Shown here piece after piece: positions 14,904-23,235 of a stretch of 23,252 nucleotides of DNA (its first letter is position 1; each line of letters begins with the position of its first letter). The notes beneath the pieces were generated by a model. The model saw only the letters and a program-made list of their open reading frames with translations, was not told the DNA's origin and made no database searches. The stretch is taken from assembly GCA_002395605.1 (NCBI GenBank), contig DGXO01000082.1:1-23252 (forward strand), written 5' to 3'. The translations under genes were made by a program, and so were the position numbers. The stretch is from Bacteroidales bacterium UBA4230. Its GTDB lineage: Bacteria; Bacteroidota; Bacteroidia; Bacteroidales; UBA932.

Positions 14904-16544
14904 ATGAGCACAATGGGCAACAAATACATAATTCCGGCATCGGCACTTCTCCTCGCTGCGCTGGTACTCTCCTGCAATAAAAATCAGGTGGAGGATCCCG
15001 TGTACTCCAATGAGGAGATAGTTCTTGACGCCGCTCCTGACGCCACTAAGGGATTCCTTTCAACAGACGGGCTTAAGGTAACCGGAACACAGTTCAAGAT
15101 GTTCGACTACCTTTCCGGATATAACGGAACGCTCACAGACGGAAACGGCACCATGCACTCCTCCGGAGAGGAATTCAAATACTTTGAGAATACTCTCACC
15201 TTCAAGCAGGACGCAACCAATTGGCAGTGGCTGTTTGGAGACGTTGCCAATCCAACGTCATACCGCTGGACCCGCACCGGTGTCCACCATTTCTACGGAT
15301 GGATGCTGGAAGACAAGACCAGTACAGATCCCGATGCAGGAAGCCTCAAATCAAGCACTTTCTTCAGCACATATACCCCTGGCACCAAGACACTTACCGT
15401 TGCCAAGGATTTCACCGCTGCAGGCCCTCAGTACGACTTCCTTTACTCCGACGTTGTTCCTGTAGACGTCATTGCCGATGGTATTCCCAGTCATGTGGAT
15501 GTTCCCATGAAGCACCTTTTTGGAGCACTTGGTATAACCGTCCAGAACACTTCCAAGACAGATGTCATTGTATATTCTGTAAGACTGCTTAACTTCCCCA
15601 ACAGTCACAGCGAGACTCTCACCTGGAATATGGATTCTGGTGTTTCAATGGCTGGCGGGAATCCCACAGCTTCCGGCGCAGCGGGATCTTCCGTGTTCTG
15701 GCCCAACAAGTTCCCAAACTCTAATACCACCGGAACCACTCTCTATAGCATTGAGAGTCCCAATGGCGGCAAGACCTACGATGCCTACACCGGCGCAGAG
15801 ATGGGAGAACACCTGAGCTACCGCATGTGCTGGCCTATGACGCAGGGTGCGCTAAAGCCAACTGTTACAGGCACGGACGGTGAGGGTAATCCGCAGTACA
15901 GCACCGATTCCCCGCTCGTGGAAGTCAAATGCAAGGTGGGTATAGGATCAACGACCACTCTCTTGATGCGCTTCCCTAACGCAGAAGACGCCAAAGAGGC
16001 CATTGTCGCAGGAAAGAAGACCCAGCTCAATGTCTCCTTCGCCGACAAACAGGTGCAGCTATCCTTCAAAACCCTTCCCTGGGATTACGAAGAGTTCCCC
16101 ATGGCATTTGAAGAAGACGCCGTTTCGGCAACCCAGCTCAAGTTCATAGAAGGCTCTTATACTTCTGGCGGCAAGCTTACAGACGCCAACGGCAAACACG
16201 ACGTCATCCAGCTCACCGCAAGTTCCACCCCTGCATGGGTAGCCCGTGGCAAGTTCTCCGTCTATACGCCAGTCAACGGCAGGCTTTCAATCGGCCTTTC
16301 CGGAGACACGGATTCATTTATCGTCACGCTCGAAAGCGGCAACACCTACACCGGCACAGGTCATGACTACATACTCATTGACCCCACCCGTGACGGAGGT
16401 GAAATCACGCTGGGTGTCAAGCCAAAAGGCGTCCCTGCAAGCGGAAAGAAACTGTTCCTTCACTTTGCTGTGACAAACCACAACCGCGACACAGATGCCG
16501 ACTCTGAAATCAACCGTGACAACTATGTCATCACAATACCTTAA
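14904..16544 (+). CDS. Fimbrillin-like lipoprotein with extra C-terminal domain, likely adaptor subunit
   Basis: This 546-residue lipoprotein has lipid cysteine C24 (VLSC) and a TK-Gly site at K49. The first ~395 residues follow a fimbrillin plan: an early strand, HHFYGWMLED where stalk proteins have the FFSW region, VPMKHLFGALGITVQN where they have PTLFRHALAKV, and LPWDYEEF near 391, which replaces the FDPAVxxW ending. Residues about 395-546 are an added beta-rich domain ending in NYVITIP, absent from the stalk paralogues. A subunit whose last strand is covered by another domain could cap the stalk or join it to the next proteins, like the accessory Mfa3/Mfa4 or FimC/FimD proteins; this is inference. 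ATGs at 14904 and 14913 both keep the signal peptide; the first is used here. It lies 15 bp before the next gene. Confidence 0.8.
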   Translation: MSTMGNKYIIPASALLLAALVLSCNKNQVEDPVYSNEEIVLDAAPDATKGFLSTDGLKVTGTQFKMFDYLSGYNGTLTDGNGTMHSSGEEFKYFENTLTFKQDATNWQWLFGDVANPTSYRWTRTGVHHFYGWMLEDKTSTDPDAGSLKSSTFFSTYTPGTKTLTVAKDFTAAGPQYDFLYSDVVPVDVIADGIPSHVDVPMKHLFGALGITVQNTSKTDVIVYSVRLLNFPNSHSETLTWNMDSGVSMAGGNPTASGAAGSSVFWPNKFPNSNTTGTTLYSIESPNGGKTYDAYTGAEMGEHLSYRMCWPMTQGALKPTVTGTDGEGNPQYSTDSPLVEVKCKVGIGSTTTLLMRFPNAEDAKEAIVAGKKTQLNVSFADKQVQLSFKTLPWDYEEFPMAFEEDAVSATQLKFIEGSYTSGGKLTDANGKHDVIQLTASSTPAWVARGKFSVYTPVNGRLSIGLSGDTDSFIVTLESGNTYTGTGHDYILIDPTRDGGEITLGVKPKGVPASGKKLFLHFAVTNHNRDTDADSEINRDNYVITIP

Positions 16545-16547
16545 TAC

Positions 16548-16553
16548 AGGAGG
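16548..16553 (+). promoter_or_regulatory. Shine-Dalgarno site for the 808-residue fimbrial protein gene
   Basis: AGGAGG ends 6 nt before the ATG at 16560. Together with the site before the DUF5119 gene, it is one of two clear Shine-Dalgarno sequences in this operon. Confidence 0.65.
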
Positions 16554-16559
16554 AATAGT

Positions 16560-18986
16560 ATGAAAAAGTTATCGTTCAGCATTTTTTCCATGGCAGCGGC
16601 AATGATTCTTGCCACTGTCCCCGCCTGTTCTGTTAAGGAAGACATCTATGCCGAAGAAGAAGGAGAGGGCATTGTCCTTCGCTTTTTCAGCGACGAAAGC
16701 CTTGTTGTAACCAAGTCTAAAACCCAGAAAGATGGCGTGGACGCCCTTAACGAAAACGTCCTTGCCTCTGTAGAATATTTCCTGTATTCCAACGCAAACA
16801 AAAACGGCGACGCCGTAATTCATGGTTACCTGGAGAACGTAAGGCAAAATGCGCCTATCAGCGTCCCCATGACAAGTGACCTTGTGAACTATACACTTTG
16901 TCCCAACAATGCCACCAACTTCTGGGTATATGCCATTGCCAATCACGACAGAATTGTGGCTGCAGGAGACCCTGAGAACCTTTCCGGCACCGATGTCGCC
17001 ACTCTTTCGGCCAAGACAAGGGATCTGGAGCTTGACGGAGAGAATGTAAAGACTCCGCAATCCAGCTTTCTCATGGCCACCGACGGTATTTTTGAAGTAA
17101 CTCCCGTCAGGCGCAGGAACACAATTGTTGCGTCTGCAAACGTAGGCCTCAAGAGGGTTGCAGCAAAGATTACCGTTTCCGTAAGGGTGGTCCCGCAGGT
17201 AGAAATCAGGAACACCGTTACTGTTAGCGGCGTCAGCGATACCCGTACGGAAATCTGGAAGCCCCGTCTGAACGAAGCGTATGTATACCTTGTAAACGGT
17301 GCAAAAACCGGCCAGGTAAGCGGAGAGCCCGTGGAAGGTTCTGAGCCTTCTTCTTACGCTCAAGCCAATTTTGACCTCAATTCCGGTGAAAACTACAGTT
17401 ACAAAACCTACACAAAAAAGGTGGACGAGGACGGCAATGAAATCCTTGATGCCAACGGCCTTGTACAGTACACAGAAGAAACCAAGACAGGCATCTTTTA
17501 CCCCGCCAAAGTTCCATTCTATACATATCCGGAGACCTGGAAGTACGGCACCGAAGAAGAGCCATACCTCAAACTTGCCATTCCCTGGGACCGTGAACCG
17601 GGCGTAAGTGACGGCAATACTCCTTTCGGCACAACGTCAAAGATTTACTATTACCGTGTATACTGCCCCGCAACGGCCATAGACATTTCCAACGCAGAGT
17701 TCCTCCGCAACAACTGGTATAAGGTTGTCCTTAACGTGGGCATCCTTGGCAGTGAAATGGACGGCGGCGAAATGATAATCAACGGCCAGTACTACGTTGT
17801 AGACTGGCAGGAGCGTGAAACCGGTGGCGGCGGGGAAGGCACAGGCGTCAACGACTCCGACAAAGAGGCTGAAATCAAGGGTGCCCGCTACCTCTTCATC
17901 AATGAGGATGAGTTCACCATGTACAACATTGAAAACCTGATGATCCCTTACGTGACGTCAGACCCCTGCGAGATTGTGGACTTCCAGGCCATCAAGTACG
18001 ACTTCTCCGGCAGCACCAAGCAAACGCGTACTTCCACCAACATGGCAGACTGGAACATGGACGTAAGCCTTGTTACCACCACAACTGGTGCCCATATCAG
18101 CTTCAACCATCCGCTGAACAACGACACCTCCACGGACGACTATGACGTTTCCCCGTACATCATCACTTTCACGCTCAGGCATAAGGACGACCATTCGTAC
18201 GCGAAGACTGTGACTATTGAGCAAAGGCCGGCAATTGTCATTGATTCTCAGCTGAATAGCGATGGCACAGATGACAACCATAGAGGATACGTATACATTA
18301 ATAATGTAAGTAGTACTTCTAATTATACGGAGGCTTGGTGCCGCAACTCAACATTGAGCGGACAAAATTCGAATCCGAATATGTATCTGATTTCAACCAG
18401 CGTTCTTTCAGATTCTGATATGCTTATTGGTGATCCGAGGACGACTACGCCTTATAGGGATACAGATTTGGTTTCCGGCTGGAGCAGCGCCTCAACAAGA
18501 TTCATTGACGGGACAACTGGCCATAGGCTAACAAATTACTACCCTGCCGAAAGTGATGAAGCATTCAAAGATGTTATCGCTCCAGTATTCAGAGTTGCCT
18601 CTTCCTATGGGAAAAGCACAAGCATGTCTTTTGACGATGCAAGAAGAAGGTGCGCCAGTTATCAGGAAGATGGTTATCCGGCAGGAAGATGGAGACTCCC
18701 TACGATGGCAGAGGTTCTTTACATCACAACTCTTTCTCAAAAAAGTATGATTCCTGAGCTTTTTACGTTTGACAGAAGCGCTGCTCTTGATAAGTCATAC
18801 TGGTGTGCAAGTGGAAAGATAGATGGCGTATATGGCGTTCCAACGTACTTTTCCGGCACCACAGATGATAACCGCTGGGTAAGATGCGTATATGATGAAT
18901 GGTATTGGAGCGGTATGACATATAACAACCAAGACGCTGAAAGAGTAGATATTTCCACCTTCACCTGGGGTGATATACCCCGTTAA
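16560..18986 (+). CDS. Large fimbrial accessory or tip lipoprotein with Lcl/DUF1566-like C-terminal domain
   Basis: This 808-residue lipoprotein has lipid cysteine C23 (VPAC) and a TK-Ser site at K52. Residues about 35-420 resemble the Mfa-like/DUF4906-type fimbrial regions: YFLYSNANKNG, a FWVYAIANHD strand, LKRVAAKITVSVRV, and FLRNNWYKVVLNVGILG ending in YYVVDWQER. A Gly-rich hinge (GGGGEG near 423) leads to a middle beta domain (about 440-557). Residues about 558-808 contain RWRLPTMAEVLYI, YWCAS and DDNRWVRCVYDEWYW, the pattern of Lcl/DUF1566 (FISUMP-like) domains, which in some proteins act in ligand binding. From about 18240 the base composition drops and Arg and Leu codons shift to AGA and TTG, suggesting an acquired or swapped C-terminal module. 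It is 12 bp from the last gene. The adhesin role is inference. Confidence 0.78.
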   Translation: MKKLSFSIFSMAAAMILATVPACSVKEDIYAEEEGEGIVLRFFSDESLVVTKSKTQKDGVDALNENVLASVEYFLYSNANKNGDAVIHGYLENVRQNAPISVPMTSDLVNYTLCPNNATNFWVYAIANHDRIVAAGDPENLSGTDVATLSAKTRDLELDGENVKTPQSSFLMATDGIFEVTPVRRRNTIVASANVGLKRVAAKITVSVRVVPQVEIRNTVTVSGVSDTRTEIWKPRLNEAYVYLVNGAKTGQVSGEPVEGSEPSSYAQANFDLNSGENYSYKTYTKKVDEDGNEILDANGLVQYTEETKTGIFYPAKVPFYTYPETWKYGTEEEPYLKLAIPWDREPGVSDGNTPFGTTSKIYYYRVYCPATAIDISNAEFLRNNWYKVVLNVGILGSEMDGGEMIINGQYYVVDWQERETGGGGEGTGVNDSDKEAEIKGARYLFINEDEFTMYNIENLMIPYVTSDPCEIVDFQAIKYDFSGSTKQTRTSTNMADWNMDVSLVTTTTGAHISFNHPLNNDTSTDDYDVSPYIITFTLRHKDDHSYAKTVTIEQRPAIVIDSQLNSDGTDDNHRGYVYINNVSSTSNYTEAWCRNSTLSGQNSNPNMYLISTSVLSDSDMLIGDPRTTTPYRDTDLVSGWSSASTRFIDGTTGHRLTNYYPAESDEAFKDVIAPVFRVASSYGKSTSMSFDDARRRCASYQEDGYPAGRWRLPTMAEVLYITTLSQKSMIPELFTFDRSAALDKSYWCASGKIDGVYGVPTYFSGTTDDNRWVRCVYDEWYWSGMTYNNQDAERVDISTFTWGDIPR

Positions 18987-18998
18987 ACTTAAGCGCGT

Positions 18999-21900
18999 AT
19001 GAAAAAGACTTTTAAATACATATTCCTTTTGACTGCGTTGCTTGTAGGTTTTACTGGCTGCGTTAAGGAGGAATTTGAAATAGAGAACAGGAAGGATACG
19101 GAGGATATTCCCTATCCCACTGAAGGAAAAGCTACCGTTCAATTCACCGTAGCTCTTCCAGGCAACGCCTTTACCGGAACAAAGGCTACCATGGCCGACA
19201 AACCCACAATCGAGAACATGCGCATTGCGGTCTTCGGCTCTTCCGGCTTCCTCAAGGAAAGCGTTGCCATAGACACTTTTGAGCCTGCAACCACCAACGG
19301 AGACGCCACCCTCTACACCTTCAAAGCCAAGCTTTCCGTAACAGACTCCAAGAAGCTCCGCGTCCATATCATAGCCAATATTGGAGACGTAAAACTCCCC
19401 TGGAAATACGACTCCGAGGTCCTTACAAAATACGTCTATTCCACAAACAACCAGGATGCATACTGGGCCGGTTTCATCCTCCCCAACGGCATAACCCTAA
19501 AGAAGAAATGGGATAACGAAAAGAACGAAATGGTATATGTCCAAGATGGAGACGGATACTATCAGGTAACCGACGACGTCACCGATGCTTTCTGCGGTGG
19601 CCCGAAGCCGTCTGAGGCAGAGCCACATCCTGGACTTCCACTTGTCCGCAATTTCGCAAAAATCAGCATTCAGTCGGTGACTCCGCAGTTCGTACTTGAC
19701 AAGGATAAGACCCTTGCCGTCATAAACAAACCGGACCGCGGCAGCATTGTGCCGTATAACCCCGACAACGGCAGCTTCCTATACGGCTACAAGGACTCTC
19801 TCTATGTAGAGACATCCAAACCCGGTTGGGGCCTCAAATATTCTTATCCAGGCTTCTCCCCCAGCGGAACACAGCTTGTGGACACCGACCCCGACGGAGC
19901 TTCCGTAATCTGGGGCTCAGGTACCGGAAACGGAGAAGAAATAGTGAGCAGCGTCTACATGTACGAAAGGCCGAAGGCTTCGGCCGAAATGCCGGCGTCG
20001 TACATGATTGTTCACGGTACTTTCTATCCGTTCAACGAGCAATATTTTACAGACAATCAGCCCAAAGACTGGAAAGATAAAGAGCGCAATACTCCGGGAA
20101 AATACCTTGACCTTGCGCACGGCGTCCCCTGCTACTACAAAGTTGACTTCAGTGACGACGAAGGCCCTTATGCCATCTTCCGTAACTTCCGTTACCACAT
20201 CCGTATCACCAACGTTGCCAAGGCCGGTGCCGAAACCGCTGGCGCCGCAGGTTCCACTGGCGGTACCGGAGACATCACCCAAAACGCCGACATCGCCAGC
20301 CTTACCGACATTTCCGACGGTTACGGCCGTATTGCCGTTTCTCACACCGGCTGGACCTTCGTTGAAGGCCGTGCGGAATTCGAACTCAAATACAAATTCA
20401 TCGAGGATGCCTCCCAAGGTGATTCCAGCGCGAACAACGCCCTTGTCTCTGAAGACGGCCCGGTAACCATCACAATCGGCGAAAAAACAGGTCCTAGAAA
20501 TGTCCTGGCCACTGAGCTTGACGCAAAAATCACAGCCTTGGAAGGCACTGTTGTGGATGGCGGAGCAAATGGCAAGATGAAAGCCATGGGCGCCCCAACC
20601 GCCAAGGATGCCGAGGGTTTCCGCACCCTGAAGTTCACCATTAACACCCCCGACATCTCTACCCAGACAACCCAGACCATTCACATTGTTGGTAAGATTG
20701 ATGAAACCCACACCATCTCTCGTGACGTGATATATTATCTCATGCCGCGCCAGAACATGATAGTTGAGTGCGTGGCCGATGTCAAGAACCCCGACTACGG
20801 TGAAGATTATGTTGAAGCAATTGCCGGAGAAGGCATCAACGTCAATGTCACAATCCCCAAGATGCTTCCGGAAAGCATGTTCCCGCTTGTTTTCCAACTG
20901 GAGTCGGACCAACTTTCCATAACGCCCAATACGGCAAAGTATCCTGAGGATAACCTTCCTGTAGAAAACGGATATAGCATATGTGAAGGAAAGTCTTCAA
21001 GCAAGACCTTCCATTATGTCCGTACGCTCAGCTATACGGAGTATCAGGATTTGACAGAGACCATGGACGGTATGCAGTTTACCTGCCACTTCAAGACAAA
21101 CAAAGCCGCCAGCGCCGGAAAGATTTATGTAGACAACCAGTATTTCAACAAGGGAAATGACAGTTTCTACAACTACTCCATGTTCAGTTTCCGAAATATG
21201 AGTTTCGGCAACAATAGCGCCGCGGCCAACACCAATGTCAACTTCACCTTCTATCTGGACAGCAAAGATTCTGGCAGACCACGTACGGTTCAGGTGAAAC
21301 TTGACGGCCTCATCCCTCAAAGCACAGCCGGGGACTGGACTGTAGAGGATGTTTACGATGGCCTGTACACATATACAATTACAAGCGGCAATACTGCCAC
21401 TCTGGCTCTTAAGACAATCACCAATGCTAACGGTTTTGACGGCTCTTACGCAGTAACGCTGAATGCTTTTGACGGCGGAAAAGCCATCTATCACGAGGCA
21501 TCCCGCGGCAACAAGGCTCAGCGAATCACCGTGGATCCCACAAGCCATACCATGCACGCAGGCGAGACCAAGACCATAAAAGCCACAATCTGGCCTGCAG
21601 AAGCCGGTACCGGCACGATTACATGGAATTCTGACAATACTTCCGTCGCCACCGTAGACGGCAACGGCAAGGTTACGGCCGTATCAGTGGGCACAGCACG
21701 CATTACCGCCGCCCACAGCGGCCAGAGTGCCACCTGTGTCATCACCGTCGCTCCTATTGAGGTAAGGCACATTACTCTTGACAGGAACACCCTGAATCTT
21801 GGATTAAACAAGACCAGGACTCTTGTGGCCACCATAATGCCTACCAACGCAACGGACAAGACCGTTACGTGGTCAACATCCGACGCGTCTGTCGCTACGG

Positions 21901-22715
21901 TTTCAACCAACGGCTTAGTCCGCGGCATTGCATACGGCACAGCCACCATCACTGCCACCTCCAGCAACGGCCTCACCGCCACTTGTACGGTGCACGTGGT
22001 TCCCACTCCGGTGGAAGGAGTGTCTCTGAACAAGACCTCAACTACGCTCATCATCAACGGTAGTACTTATGGTACAGAACAGCTCATAGCAACCATCACC
22101 CCTGCCGATGCAGTGAACAAGAACGTCACCTGGACCAGTTCCAACCCTGCCGTTGCCACCGTTTCCGACAACGGTCTTGTCACCGCAGTGGCCAAGGGTA
22201 CCGCAACCATCACGGTAACCACCGTTGATGGCGGCTATACGGCAAGTTGTACGGTGAGGGTTGGTGTAAGGAAAACTGTTACAACCTCAGCAATAAACAC
22301 GAATTCAGGAACCTTCAATATCAATTATTATGGTGAAGGTTCATTAACTGCTCAGGGGTTGAAAATTGATGTGGGAAATGCATACAACTCAACGGCTAAC
22401 TACCTTGAAATGGGACTCCGTTATAACCGCAATAATTATAATGGAACCTTGAGCATATCTTCTTCTGAGACATTAGATGATTTCTCTATCACGGGTGTTA
22501 ATTTCACCTATACCGAATACAACTATGCTCAAGGAGCAGTTACTCCTTCTACCGGAACCTATACTGGACCGGCAAACAACGCAACAACCGCATCCTGGTC
22601 TGGTAATGCCACATCTACACTGACATTTACCATGCAGTCGAGAACACAAAGTAACACCAGGTACTGGAACCGACTAAGGAGCATCGTAGTCACATACACG
22701 TATACCGAGTATTAG
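18999..22715 (+). CDS. Large DUF4906-type fimbrial lipoprotein with three Big_2 domains, likely distal adhesin
   Basis: This 1238-residue lipoprotein has lipid cysteine C21 (FTGC) and a TK-Ala site at K62. The N-terminal ~840 residues are a DUF4906-like fimbrial region (MRIAVFGSSGFLKES, LRVHIIANIGD, LPLVRNFAKISIQ, YRYHIRITNV-type strands, YYLMPRQNM). Three bacterial Ig-like (Big_2) repeats follow at about 841-920, 921-1003 and 1004-1088, each with ATVD- or ATVS-(x)-NG-(x)-V and GTA.IT motifs. The last ~150 residues form a separate Ser/Thr/Asn/Tyr-rich beta domain ending YTYTEY, in DNA of lower GC from about 22270. Being last in the operon and largest, it probably projects at the fimbrial tip, with the Big_2 stack as a rod and the C-terminal domain as binding head, comparable in position to Mfa5 or FimE. 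That role is inference; the domains are clear. Confidence 0.8.
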   Translation: MKKTFKYIFLLTALLVGFTGCVKEEFEIENRKDTEDIPYPTEGKATVQFTVALPGNAFTGTKATMADKPTIENMRIAVFGSSGFLKESVAIDTFEPATTNGDATLYTFKAKLSVTDSKKLRVHIIANIGDVKLPWKYDSEVLTKYVYSTNNQDAYWAGFILPNGITLKKKWDNEKNEMVYVQDGDGYYQVTDDVTDAFCGGPKPSEAEPHPGLPLVRNFAKISIQSVTPQFVLDKDKTLAVINKPDRGSIVPYNPDNGSFLYGYKDSLYVETSKPGWGLKYSYPGFSPSGTQLVDTDPDGASVIWGSGTGNGEEIVSSVYMYERPKASAEMPASYMIVHGTFYPFNEQYFTDNQPKDWKDKERNTPGKYLDLAHGVPCYYKVDFSDDEGPYAIFRNFRYHIRITNVAKAGAETAGAAGSTGGTGDITQNADIASLTDISDGYGRIAVSHTGWTFVEGRAEFELKYKFIEDASQGDSSANNALVSEDGPVTITIGEKTGPRNVLATELDAKITALEGTVVDGGANGKMKAMGAPTAKDAEGFRTLKFTINTPDISTQTTQTIHIVGKIDETHTISRDVIYYLMPRQNMIVECVADVKNPDYGEDYVEAIAGEGINVNVTIPKMLPESMFPLVFQLESDQLSITPNTAKYPEDNLPVENGYSICEGKSSSKTFHYVRTLSYTEYQDLTETMDGMQFTCHFKTNKAASAGKIYVDNQYFNKGNDSFYNYSMFSFRNMSFGNNSAAANTNVNFTFYLDSKDSGRPRTVQVKLDGLIPQSTAGDWTVEDVYDGLYTYTITSGNTATLALKTITNANGFDGSYAVTLNAFDGGKAIYHEASRGNKAQRITVDPTSHTMHAGETKTIKATIWPAEAGTGTITWNSDNTSVATVDGNGKVTAVSVGTARITAAHSGQSATCVITVAPIEVRHITLDRNTLNLGLNKTRTLVATIMPTNATDKTVTWSTSDASVATVSTNGLVRGIAYGTATITATSSNGLTATCTVHVVPTPVEGVSLNKTSTTLIINGSTYGTEQLIATITPADAVNKNVTWTSSNPAVATVSDNGLVTAVAKGTATITVTTVDGGYTASCTVRVGVRKTVTTSAINTNSGTFNINYYGEGSLTAQGLKIDVGNAYNSTANYLEMGLRYNRNNYNGTLSISSSETLDDFSITGVNFTYTEYNYAQGAVTPSTGTYTGPANNATTASWSGNATSTLTFTMQSRTQSNTRYWNRLRSIVVTYTYTEY

Positions 22716-22725
22716 TCACAAAACC

Positions 22726-22758
22726 TCTCCCGGACCTTACGGCCCGGGAGAATTTTTT
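22726..22758 (+). terminator. Intrinsic terminator of the fimbrial operon
   Basis: TCTCCCGG (22726-22733) pairs perfectly with CCGGGAGA (22744-22751), with a 10-nt loop, followed by T6 at 22753-22758. It starts 11 bp after the stop codon of the last fimbrial gene. No comparable terminator occurs earlier in the operon. Confidence 0.9.
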
Positions 22759-22772
22759 CGGCCTTGCCCCAG

Positions 22773-22805
22773 CACGGACACCAAAACTCCAAATCCGTGT
22801 CCGTG
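22773..22805. repeat. Perfect 9-bp inverted repeat after the terminator
   Basis: CACGGACAC (22773-22781) and GTGTCCGTG (22797-22805) are exact complements separated by 15 bp. No T-run follows. Its role is unknown; it could be a backup hairpin or part of a repeat element. Confidence 0.6.
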
Positions 22806-22810
22806 AAGTG

Positions 22811-22852
22811 AGATTTCTCGACTTCGCCCTTCGGGCTTCGCTCAAAGTGACA
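22811..22852. repeat. Dispersed intergenic repeat-like segment
   Basis: The segment begins AGATTTCTCGACTTCGC and ends CTTCGCTCAAAGTGACA, with a GCCC-TTC-GGGC hairpin at its centre. Similar segments are scattered between genes in many Bacteroidales genomes, as I recall from general knowledge; only one copy is present here. Confidence 0.45.
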
Positions 22853-22873
22853 ATGCTAAATGTGAGAAAAATA

Positions 22874-22905
22874 TTTGGATGTTTGGACTTAACGCATTAT
22901 AATTG
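22874..22905 (+). promoter_or_regulatory. Promoter candidate for the final short frames
   Basis: TTTG at 22874-22877, a 20-bp spacer and TATAATTG at 22898-22905 give seven of the eight fixed consensus bases at the expected spacing. The start of transcription would be near 22912, just ahead of the ATG at 22931 and the GTG at 22924. Confidence 0.4.
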
Positions 22906-22923
22906 CACATAATTACTTGAGTT

Positions 22924-23235
22924 GTGGACAATGCCGGAATTGCATTCAATAGATTTCGAAATGATCCAGCGTTTCAGCGAGGATTTGAGAAAGGAGGTCG
23001 AATCCTGGGCCAAGGATCCCTGGTCCTGGGAAGATATGGTTGCACAGTATCAACGGCTCCATACGACTCCGAATCAGAGATAGAAACTGCTATAGACCAA
23101 GAATCCTGCCTGGAAAACTGGGCTCGGACAAATGGGTATTGGCACGATAATCCCCATGATTATTACAAGACTCTAGGCTACAAGTTCTATGGATTTGGTG
23201 GCGAAGTTCAGGTATATACCGAAGGTGAAGTATGA
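22924..23235 (+). CDS. Hypothetical frame of 103 residues, possibly the 3' part of a frameshifted gene
   Basis: A GTG-initiated frame ends in TGA at 23235. It contains no internal ATG. Its first half is rich in CGA, AGA and GGA codons, unlike the neighbouring genes, and reads poorly as protein. The second half (from about DSESEIETAID through NWARTNGYWHDNPHDYYKTL to EVQVYTEGEV) looks natural, with many aromatic residues. The simplest reading is that only the 3' half codes, as a continuation of the 50-residue frame starting at 22931 after a -1 (or +2) shift near 23060-23083. No family is recognised. Alternatives are a true GTG-started gene or no gene at all. Confidence 0.35.
   Translation: MDNAGIAFNRFRNDPAFQRGFEKGGRILGQGSLVLGRYGCTVSTAPYDSESEIETAIDQESCLENWARTNGYWHDNPHDYYKTLGYKFYGFGGEVQVYTEGEV
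22931..23083 (+). CDS. Small hypothetical protein, 50 residues
   Basis: The ATG at 22931 opens a 50-codon frame ending in TAG. The product is hydrophilic and looks helical, with a charged and Trp-rich core (EDLRKEVESWAKDPWSWEDM). It has no signal peptide, and I recognise no family. A promoter candidate lies about 25 bp upstream. It overlaps a longer frame starting at a GTG at 22924. This frame has the ATG, a natural-looking sequence and more typical codons in the first 150 bp, while the other frame looks better after about 23070. The two may be pieces of one gene broken by a frameshift. Confidence that this is a real coding stretch is moderate to low. Confidence 0.4.
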   Translation: MPELHSIDFEMIQRFSEDLRKEVESWAKDPWSWEDMVAQYQRLHTTPNQR

